From Ferrimonas aestuarii (lineage in GTDB: Bacteria > Pseudomonadota > Gammaproteobacteria > Enterobacterales > Shewanellaceae): DNA of 64,000 nt. The stretch lies in the NCBI RefSeq assembly GCF_005116665.1, contig NZ_SWCJ01000011.1, positions 1 through 64,000 of the forward strand, written 5' to 3'. The notes under the pieces are model-generated. The model ran no database searches. It was not told where the DNA came from and saw nothing but the letters and a program-made list of their open reading frames with translations. The position numbers and the translations under genes were made by a program. Shown piece by piece: positions 58,020 to 64,000 of this stretch. Position 1 is the stretch's first letter. Each line of letters begins with the position of its first letter.

Positions 58020-59297
58020 ATGAAAGTACTAGTAATCGGCAGTGGCGGCCGCGAGCACGCACTGGCTTGGAAAGCGGCTCAATCCACTCAGGTGGAGACG
58101 GTATTTGTGGCGCCAGGAAATGCGGGTACCACCCTGGAACCCAAACTGGCCAACGTCAACGTGAGCGGTAATGATGCCTTAGTGCGCTTTGCCAAAGAGA
58201 ACCAAGTTGCCCTGACCATTGTTGGCCCAGAAGCGCCACTGGTCGAGGGTGTTGTTGATGCCTTCCAGGACGCGGGACTCACCATCTTTGGCCCAACGGC
58301 AGCTGCGGCTCAATTGGAGGGCTCCAAAGCCTTCACTAAAGATTTCCTCGCTCGTCACCAAATCCCTACCGGCAGCTACCAGAACTTTACCGAGATCGAA
58401 CCGGCACTGGCTTACGTGCGTCAGCAAGGAGCTCCCATTGTGGTCAAAGCCGATGGCTTGGCCGCAGGCAAGGGCGTTATCGTTGCCATGACTCTGGATG
58501 AAGCCGAAGCGGCCATCAAAGATATGCTGGCAGGCAACGCTTTTGGCGATGCGGGCCATCGCGTGGTGATCGAAGAGTTCTTGGAGGGCGAAGAGGCCTC
58601 CTTTATCGTAATGGTCGACGGTGACAACGTTGTGCCAATGGCCACCAGCCAAGATCACAAGCGAGTTGGTAACGGTGATACCGGCCCCAATACCGGTGGC
58701 ATGGGCGCGTACTCGCCTGCGCCAGTGGTCACCCCAGAGATCCACCATCGCATCATGGACGAGGTGATTCTGCCAACCGTCAACGGCATGAAAGCTGAGG
58801 GCCACCCTTACACTGGGTTCCTCTATGCCGGTCTGATGATCGCCGCCGACGGCACCCCAAAGGTGATCGAATACAACTGCCGTTTCGGAGACCCAGAAAC
58901 TCAACCGATCATGATGCGCATGCAATCGGATCTGGTCGAGCTGTGCCTGGCGGCTTGCAAGGGAGAGCTGGCAGGCAAAGAGGCTAAGTATGACCCTCGC
59001 GCCGCCGTAGGCATCGTACTCGCGGCAGGGGGCTACCCAGCGAGCTATGAGAAGGGCAAAGTGATTCAAGGCGCTGACTCTTTGGGTCAAAGCGACGCCA
59101 AGGTGTTCCACGCCGGAACCAAGGCTCAAGGTAACGATATCGTTACCAACGGTGGCCGTGTACTCTGTGCCACCGCCCTGGGCAACACCGTGACCGAAGC
59201 TCAGAAGTCCGCCTATGAACTGGCTAAAACCATCCATTGGGATGGCATGTTCCATCGTGATGACATCGCCTACCGCGCCATCGCCCGCGAACAGTAG
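58020..59297 (+). CDS. purD: phosphoribosylamine-glycine ligase
   Basis: 425-residue ATP-grasp enzyme joining glycine to phosphoribosylamine. Start MKVLVIGSGGREHALAWK, ATP-grasp VVKADGLAAGKGVIV and the late PKVIEYNCRFGDPETQ are canonical. It follows purH by 214 bp, in which I see no gene, only a short inverted repeat TCGCTTGCGCAGCGAGCGA (57940s). Confidence 0.98.
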   Translation: MKVLVIGSGGREHALAWKAAQSTQVETVFVAPGNAGTTLEPKLANVNVSGNDALVRFAKENQVALTIVGPEAPLVEGVVDAFQDAGLTIFGPTAAAAQLEGSKAFTKDFLARHQIPTGSYQNFTEIEPALAYVRQQGAPIVVKADGLAAGKGVIVAMTLDEAEAAIKDMLAGNAFGDAGHRVVIEEFLEGEEASFIVMVDGDNVVPMATSQDHKRVGNGDTGPNTGGMGAYSPAPVVTPEIHHRIMDEVILPTVNGMKAEGHPYTGFLYAGLMIAADGTPKVIEYNCRFGDPETQPIMMRMQSDLVELCLAACKGELAGKEAKYDPRAAVGIVLAAGGYPASYEKGKVIQGADSLGQSDAKVFHAGTKAQGNDIVTNGGRVLCATALGNTVTEAQKSAYELAKTIHWDGMFHRDDIAYRAIAREQ

Positions 59298-59306
59298 CCA
59301 GAACCA

Positions 59307-59343
59307 GCGAGAGCCTCAATTATGATGGCTCTCGCCATTTTTG
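59307..59343 (+). terminator. terminator of purD
   Basis: Stem GCGAGAGCC/GGCTCTCGC with an 11-nt loop, then CATTTTTG. Confidence 0.85.
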
Positions 59344-59449
59344 CATACAATATCCCACAAGTTGAGTGGTAGATATATTCTTAAACGAAGCTCTTCATTA
59401 TTAAATAATTAACCTCCTTGAGAACACCATAAATAAGGAGATTAATTAA

Positions 59450-59641
59450 GTGTTTAAGAAAATATCTATTGTGCTGCTAACCTCAATCAGCTTCTTCGCA
59501 TTCGCAACGAAAGTAACCTATACCTGCAGCAATAGTTGCGTTACCACTGTAGATATGAGGACCGGCGTTGTTACGGTTGCCGACTGTTGTGGTGGCACTG
59601 TTACTGCAACCATTGAAAGAGGTGAGCCTGGTGCCCCATAG
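59450..59641 (+). CDS. small secreted Cys-rich protein, unknown function
   Basis: 63 residues, GTG start with an excellent AAGGAG upstream. Signal peptide MFKKISIVLLTSISFFAFA, then a 44-residue mature peptide starting TKVTYTCSNSC with a CCGG pair in the middle, four Cys in all, and beta-prone TVTATIE. It ends GEPGAP. It is the first of a two-gene AT-rich unit. No family recognised. Confidence 0.65.
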   Translation: MFKKISIVLLTSISFFAFATKVTYTCSNSCVTTVDMRTGVVTVADCCGGTVTATIERGEPGAP

Positions 59642-59657
59642 CTAGTAGGAGAATAGT

Positions 59658-60323
59658 GTGAAACAGTTTTCTATCATCATTGCCTTGGTAGTTATTATTA
59701 CAACGGCCTTGTTTTTATTTCCAAATAGCAATGATACTCGGCACCAAGCAACCGATATTGATGATCATAGTAACAACAGCACATTGGTCGCGGAAGACAA
59801 TGTAAATCGAGCTGTTTCGCCATCAACTGACTTGGTCACTTTAAGTGGAGAACAGCGTGCCGAACCTAATACAAGTATTGAAGAAGGTGCGCAACTCACT
59901 GTTAGTGATGTTAGTGAACTACTCTATCCACAAGGCAATGCCTCAACAACACGAATTCCCGAAGTGCTAATACTACCGCAACAGAAGTTTGTCGACTCCA
60001 TAAACATTTTAGAAAGTCGTGAGCCACAAAGCGAAGACACTAAAAAATTAATCGATGAGCTAAGCGGCTTTATAAACCATTCGCCACTGTACTCTGAGCT
60101 ATCTAATTACGCCCTTGGCTGTGATAATCAATTTTGTCTTGCAGAGTTTAGAGGAATAAATGGCGAAGCTATCTCCCAGTTAACGGATTCATTCCTTAAT
60201 GATGGCCCACGCCATGCTTCAGGTTTTGTGCAACGATTTAACGATAAACAGGGGGAAGAGACCGTAATTAGAATTGCATTTAACTCTGACCCCAGTTTTG
60301 CCAGCATTACCTTAAATCGATAA
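59658..60323 (+). CDS. membrane-anchored periplasmic protein, unknown function
   Basis: 221 residues, GTG start after AGGAG. One N-terminal helix (FSIIIALVVIITTALFLF) with no cleavage site, so an N-in, C-out anchor is likely. A Ser/Thr/Asn-rich linker (about 25-90) is followed by a soluble domain with LESREPQSEDTKKLIDELSGF and two Cys in GCDNQFC. It follows the 63-residue secreted protein by 16 bp, so the two are co-expressed. Unlike neighbours it is AT-rich. No family recognised. Confidence 0.7.
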   Translation: MKQFSIIIALVVIITTALFLFPNSNDTRHQATDIDDHSNNSTLVAEDNVNRAVSPSTDLVTLSGEQRAEPNTSIEEGAQLTVSDVSELLYPQGNASTTRIPEVLILPQQKFVDSINILESREPQSEDTKKLIDELSGFINHSPLYSELSNYALGCDNQFCLAEFRGINGEAISQLTDSFLNDGPRHASGFVQRFNDKQGEETVIRIAFNSDPSFASITLNR

Positions 60324-60328
60324 CCCAA

Positions 60329-60353
60329 AAGGCCGCAATTGCGGCCCTCTTTA
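60329..60353. terminator. bidirectional terminator
   Basis: Stem GGCCGC-AATT-GCGGCC flanked by AAAA and CTCTTT, between convergent genes. Confidence 0.75.
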
Positions 60354-60512
60354 TGCCTTGGCTTTCGCCGTCTTCTTTCTAGCGCGCTTTTTGCGACTTC
60401 GATTTGAGACCGGCGTCAGCGGCCGATGTTTACGTCGATGGGGTATGAGAAAGTAGCCAATGGCTAAGGTAGCAACCAGTAGCAGCAAGACAACAGTTAG
60501 GGTCGATTCCAT
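60351..60512 (-). CDS. 53-residue membrane protein with basic tail
   Basis: ATG at 60512 with GGAGGA 6 nt upstream and TAA at 60351. One hydrophobic helix (STLTVVLLLLVATLAIGYFL), then a highly basic Arg/Lys tail (PHRRKHRPLT, SRKKRARKKTAKAKA). Topology would be N-out, tail in the cytoplasm, a layout that binds nucleic acid or acidic partners. Unknown function. Not a known family to me. Confidence 0.6.
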   Translation of the reverse strand: MESTLTVVLLLLVATLAIGYFLIPHRRKHRPLTPVSNRSRKKRARKKTAKAKA

Positions 60513-60577
60513 GTGATCCTCCTTGGACACCTCCCCTAGCTTGCCGCCAATTTCAGTTTACAACCGTTACCCGAGTC

Positions 60578-61438
60578 TCACTTTAACGCTTTCAGCCAAT
60601 TGGAAAAATCCTCATCCATGCTGGTGCCCCATTGGCGCACCAAAGCTTGGTATCTGACGTAATCTCCCTTACGGGTAAACACCAACATCTGCTCCAGCTT
60701 GTCCTTTTGGTTCTCGAGCATGTAGCGCACCGCCAGATAGCCCCAGCGATACACTCGGTCGGCACCGCCGTTGGCTTCATAGCTGGTGTCAAACAACTGA
60801 CTCAAGGTAAAGCTATTCTGACTCGCCAGTTTAATCGCCTTAGGATTGTTGTTGCCCATGGCGATGTATTCCGCCACCCCTTCAGACCACCACACCAGAT
60901 GCGGGTACATCGGCGCAGGCTCAGGGCAGTATTCCGGCGCACTGTGGCTGTCATGGAGGCTAGCACAGAAGTCGCCATAAAGGTTGAAGCGACCATCGAG
61001 GTAGTGCACATACTCATGAGCGAGATTCCAGATCTGACCGCCCTTCTCGTAGGCCACAAACTCCGCTTGGTTACCCTCAAGGTGCGGCAGCCCTTCTAAA
61101 TACATGCCGCCATTGTCACTGGGCACATCGAAGTGCTTGGTAACGTATTTAACGTAATTATCTCGATCCGAATAGATATTGGCGCGCATCGCATGGTTGT
61201 TGTCATGGGCCACCGGTTTGCCTAAGGTCTGAAAAATGTCGTGAAATCGCTGCTCCTGCGCCCCCAGCATGGTACAGGCTTGTTGCAGCTGATCCTCAGT
61301 CAGAGACTGAGATCGTAAAATTAAGGTCTCACTGCATTTGTGAGTCTGCGACAAAACCTCACCCACGGCCTCGCCGTGCGCGAGGGCAAGTGGCGAAGCC
61401 ATCAGTGCTGCCACGGCTACGCAAATTCCTTTTTTCAT
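60578..61438 (-). CDS. minimal M9-type (collagenase-like) metalloprotease
   Basis: 286 residues with a signal peptide (AVAALMASPLALA-HGEAVG). The catalytic zinc motif HEYVHYLDGRFNLYGDF has two His of the HExxH (here HEYVH), and WWSEGVAEYIAMG carries the third Glu ligand, a gluzincin arrangement as in Vibrio-type M9 collagenases. Those are about 700-900 residues with an activator domain and C-terminal domains. Here only the catalytic part is left. Substrate may not be collagen. Confidence 0.8.
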   Translation of the reverse strand: MKKGICVAVAALMASPLALAHGEAVGEVLSQTHKCSETLILRSQSLTEDQLQQACTMLGAQEQRFHDIFQTLGKPVAHDNNHAMRANIYSDRDNYVKYVTKHFDVPSDNGGMYLEGLPHLEGNQAEFVAYEKGGQIWNLAHEYVHYLDGRFNLYGDFCASLHDSHSAPEYCPEPAPMYPHLVWWSEGVAEYIAMGNNNPKAIKLASQNSFTLSQLFDTSYEANGGADRVYRWGYLAVRYMLENQKDKLEQMLVFTRKGDYVRYQALVRQWGTSMDEDFSNWLKALK

Positions 61439-61604
61439 TCTCTCTCACCATTTGGTATACAGTATTCAGCTGATAACTTACTCAGCCTAGTACTGAATTA
61501 CAAGCAAAGCGCCTTTGGCGTTAGGGGCTGGCCTTGCCATCGTTTATACTCTGCTCCATTCTCCTCCCCTTAGTGGGCAGCATCCCTTTTTCAGGTTCAG
61601 CATC

Positions 61605-62444
61605 ATGGCAAAGATTGGTCATTACAATCGCCTCAAGGTCGCTCGCTTAAGCGACTACGGGGTATTTTTAGACGGCGGAAACTTCGGCCACGTTCTTCTT
61701 CCCAATAAATACGTGCCAGAAGGCACTGACATCGGCAGCGAAGTCGACGTATTTCTCTACTTCGACTCCGAAGATCAATTGATCGCCACCACTCAGAAAG
61801 CCAAAGGCTCTCTGGGCGAGTTTGTGCTGCTGCAGGTCGTGGACGTCAACAAGGCCGGCGCCTTCATGGATTGGGGCCTAGATAAAGATCTGCTGGTGCC
61901 TTACAACCAACAGAAGATCCCGATGGAGAAAGGACGCCACTACGTGGTGTACATCTATCAAGATCGCCACACCGAACGTTTGGCAGCCTCCAGTAAACTG
62001 GACCGTTTCGTTTCCGAAAAGCCGGGCAAGTTCAAGCATATGCAGGAAGTGGATCTGCTGCTGACCAATAAGACCGACCTTGGCTTTAAAGCGATCGTTA
62101 ACGACAGTTACTGGGGCGTGCTGTATCACAATGAGCTGTTCAAAGAGGTCCGTGTTGGCCAACGCGTCAAAGGCTTCATCAAGCGAGTTCGCGAAGATGG
62201 CGGCATCGACCTCACCCTGAATCCGCCAGCACACAAGCAGGTGGATGAACTGGGACAAAAAATTCTGGCGCACCTAGAGCGCAATGATGGCTTTAGCCCC
62301 CTTGGGGACAAAGCGGATCCTGAGGTGATCAAACGCATCTTCCGCGTCAGCAAGAAGGTCTACAAGCGCACCCTCGGGGATCTGTTTAAGAGTGGCCGCA
62401 TCCAGATCGATCCGGACGGCATCCGCCTTAAAGGAGGCAACTAA
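61605..62444 (+). CDS. S1-domain RNA-binding protein (CvfB/YitL family)
   Basis: 279 residues with tandem S1-like beta-barrel domains (MAKIGHYNRLKVARLSDYGVF, then GEFVLLQVVDVNKAGAFMDWG, then VKGFIKRVREDGGIDLTL) and a C-terminal winged helix with FRVSKKVYKRTLGDLF. CvfB affects virulence regulation in Staphylococcus; here the target is unknown. ATG 61605 gives the family start. The stop overlaps the DUF2960 start (TAATG). Confidence 0.9.
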   Translation: MAKIGHYNRLKVARLSDYGVFLDGGNFGHVLLPNKYVPEGTDIGSEVDVFLYFDSEDQLIATTQKAKGSLGEFVLLQVVDVNKAGAFMDWGLDKDLLVPYNQQKIPMEKGRHYVVYIYQDRHTERLAASSKLDRFVSEKPGKFKHMQEVDLLLTNKTDLGFKAIVNDSYWGVLYHNELFKEVRVGQRVKGFIKRVREDGGIDLTLNPPAHKQVDELGQKILAHLERNDGFSPLGDKADPEVIKRIFRVSKKVYKRTLGDLFKSGRIQIDPDGIRLKGGN

Positions 62445-62683
62445 TGGCACTGACCATCAGCTACACCTTTAAAGGCAAACAGAAGACCATCGGCTACGCC
62501 AACGATAAATTCCACGATGCCTTTGAGGCGGTCGCTGCCGCCGAAGGGATCGATACCAGCGACTACCTTGCGATGGAACAAGCGGTGAAGATGTCGACCC
62601 GAGACAAAAAAACTCACCGTAACTTTCGCGACAATTACATTAAGCAGAAAGGCTTCAGCAACATCACCGTCGTTCGCGACTGA
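62444..62683 (+). CDS. DUF2960 protein
   Basis: 79 residues, small and charged: LTISYTFKGKQKTIGYANDKF at the start and IKQKGFSNITVVRD at the end, matching DUF2960 of Vibrio and Shewanella. No signal peptide. ATG overlaps the stop of the S1-domain gene, so the two are coupled; a shared RNA-related role is possible but unproven. Confidence 0.88.
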   Translation: MALTISYTFKGKQKTIGYANDKFHDAFEAVAAAEGIDTSDYLAMEQAVKMSTRDKKTHRNFRDNYIKQKGFSNITVVRD

Positions 62684-62700
62684 GGCAAAAGACCATCACA

Positions 62701-62727
62701 AAAAAGGAGCCTTTGGCTCCTTTTTAT
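62701..62727. terminator. bidirectional terminator
   Basis: Stem AAAAAGGAGCC/GGCTCCTTTTT with loop TTT, between convergent DUF2960 and regulator genes. Confidence 0.93.
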
Positions 62728-62735
62728 TGATTTAT

Positions 62736-64000
62736 TTACAGTTTTAGCTCAGCTCTGGTCGCCCACACCATGGTATCTCCCCACAGTGGTAAGCTCCAGA
62801 CTCCGCTGGCCTCATCCTGCTGCAGTTGATGCAGCACCAATTGCTTCTGCGACAGTACCGCTTTCTGCAGTTCTCGATAGATCACTGCCATCTCCTCGGT
62901 CAGCACTCCGGGTCGATTGAACTGCTGATTGTCCACATCCACCTGAAAGCGTCTCACTAGGCGGCCATCTACCTGAGAGTCGAAAGCATTAAAAGAGCCA
63001 GAAAACTCATATCTCATGCTGGTCTGCCAATTCACCGCATCCGTAAAGCAGGCCGCCACAATCAACTTGCCACGGTGTTCAGACTCAAACACCAACGAGA
63101 ACCGCATGTCACTGCGAACCACATTGTCACTGTCGCCATAGTAGTAGACGTCGGCGCGGTAAACCTCTTCTGTCAGGCCATCGGCAGGGCCTTCAAACCG
63201 GTCCAGTAAAATTTTGTTGTAGGTAACCTGCTCCATACGCAATTTAGTGCGCTGTAGCCAAGAGAGATCCAATTGGGGCTCAGTTCGATGGCGTTTTACC
63301 AGATTCAATGGAATGCGATCTTTGCAATCGCCTTGGTAATCCATGCACAGCGCGATGGAGTCGAAGTCGTTACTCTGTTTGATGAAACTGCGCTGCTGAT
63401 TGGCCTTAGGCATCATCTGGTCAACGTGATTCCAGTTGGCCACAAACTGCTGCGCTCCCACCGGCTCAATGCCTTGGTCTACGTCAAACACCACTTGATG
63501 AGCGAGGTTGGTGTTGTGCCCAACCTGAATCGGCTCCACCATGACTTCGGCCACTTTCGGGGCATCCAACATCTGTAAACGCTGCTTCACTCTGGCTAGC
63601 CAACCACTGCTGTGCAGCAACACCAAGGTGACGAACACTAAAGGCAGCGTTGCCCACATGCCAAACCGACGCCAATTGACGGCTTTTCGCTTAATCACTG
63701 GTGAAGTCATCACACTCGCCGATTTGTCGTCGGGCGCACACTCATGGCTACACAGACAATAACCGTGGCGAGGGATGGTCTTGAGCTCAAGATCTTGGTG
63801 GGTTTGCAGTTTACGCCTTAGGGTGCTGATGCACTGGGTCAATGACGACTGCGCCACCACTCGGCCGGGCCAGCCCGCTTGGGTTAGTGTGTCTTTATCG
63901 ACCACCTCTCCCCAATTCAGGTACAGCGACTTTAGAATCTCCAGTTCGGCAAAGGACAAGGGGTGAGCAGAACCATCTCGAGCATCAATCAACTCTCGCC
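62736..64000 (-). CDS. ToxR/CadC-like membrane transcription regulator (5' end beyond window)
   Basis: At least 418 residues. The visible N-terminus is the winged helix of OmpR/PhoB type (LSFAELEILKSLYLNWGEVVDKDTL, then SLTQCISTLRRKL and IPRHGYCL). One transmembrane helix (FGMWATLPLVFVTLVLLHSSG, about 110-130) and a large C-terminal periplasmic domain follow. The frame stays open to the window edge (the codon before TTG 63992 reads Glu), so the start lies outside. Sensory input and targets unknown. Confidence 0.85.
   Translation of the reverse strand, partial: RELIDARDGSAHPLSFAELEILKSLYLNWGEVVDKDTLTQAGWPGRVVAQSSLTQCISTLRRKLQTHQDLELKTIPRHGYCLCSHECAPDDKSASVMTSPVIKRKAVNWRRFGMWATLPLVFVTLVLLHSSGWLARVKQRLQMLDAPKVAEVMVEPIQVGHNTNLAHQVVFDVDQGIEPVGAQQFVANWNHVDQMMPKANQQRSFIKQSNDFDSIALCMDYQGDCKDRIPLNLVKRHRTEPQLDLSWLQRTKLRMEQVTYNKILLDRFEGPADGLTEEVYRADVYYYGDSDNVVRSDMRFSLVFESEHRGKLIVAACFTDAVNWQTSMRYEFSGSFNAFDSQVDGRLVRRFQVDVDNQQFNRPGVLTEEMAVIYRELQKAVLSQKQLVLHQLQQDEASGVWSLPLWGDTMVWATRAELKL

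Overview
The window looks like chromosome of a marine gammaproteobacterium of the Alteromonadales (Shewanella/Ferrimonas-like). Evidence is gene content and order: orn next to tRNA-Gly genes, rsgA-psd-mscM, epmA/efp/epmB, aroQ-accB-accC, csdA-csdE-tcdA, purH-purD, a DUF2960 gene and an SO_0444-type Cu/Zn permease behind a MerR gene. Most of it is moderately GC-rich housekeeping DNA with short intergenic gaps and many clear intrinsic terminators. No rRNA, CRISPR array, insertion sequence or phage gene is visible.

Layout. 1-480: two tandem tRNA-Gly(GCC) genes, each with a degenerate half-tRNA beside it, behind a strong minus-strand promoter. 0.5-9.1 kb: orn, rsgA, psd, an EamA transporter, mscM, a glycerophosphodiesterase and a 2-hydroxyacid dehydrogenase. 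9.2-13.3 kb: metals, namely Fur-boxed bfd, bfr, and a zinc-type import cluster with a His-rich porin but no ATPase. 13.4-16.1 kb: the EF-P modification genes. 16-24.5 kb: small enzymes, groESL with a sigma-32 promoter, a MATE pump. 24.5-31 kb: fxsA, dsbD, a lipoprotein coupled to a 31-residue membrane protein, a Fur-boxed DUF2061 gene, a patatin, arfB. 31-45 kb: aroQ-accBC, a dicarboxylate symporter, a GAF-GGDEF-EAL protein, serine catabolism (sdaC-sdaA), a TSUP exporter, yjjX and a penicillin-acylase-family lipoprotein.

45.2-49.4 kb is the standout. It is an AT-rich, overlapping minus-strand operon: a 31-codon peptide gene, two divergent cytochrome P450 genes and an ABC exporter gene. The peptide has a basic N-terminal part and an aromatic C-terminus (DPLWTWVMYNNL). 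A hairpin separates it from the first P450 gene, and the three downstream genes overlap by 4 and 11 nt. The most economical reading is a RiPP (ribosomally made, post-translationally modified peptide) pathway in which P450s crosslink Trp/Tyr side chains and the ABC protein exports the product. P450-crosslinked RiPPs (tryptorubin/atropopeptides, biarylitides, cittilin) are known mainly from actinobacteria and myxobacteria. A two-P450-plus-exporter version in a marine gammaproteobacterium, with this core sequence, is the best candidate here for an undescribed system. The function is inferred, not shown.

49.8-64 kb returns to core genome: csdA-csdE-tcdA, a general porin, a metal-efflux unit with a textbook MerR-type promoter, purH (behind a structured leader) and purD, an AT-rich pair of unknown secreted/anchored proteins, a minimal M9-type metalloprotease, an S1-domain RNA-binding protein with DUF2960, and a ToxR/CadC-like regulator that runs off the window end.
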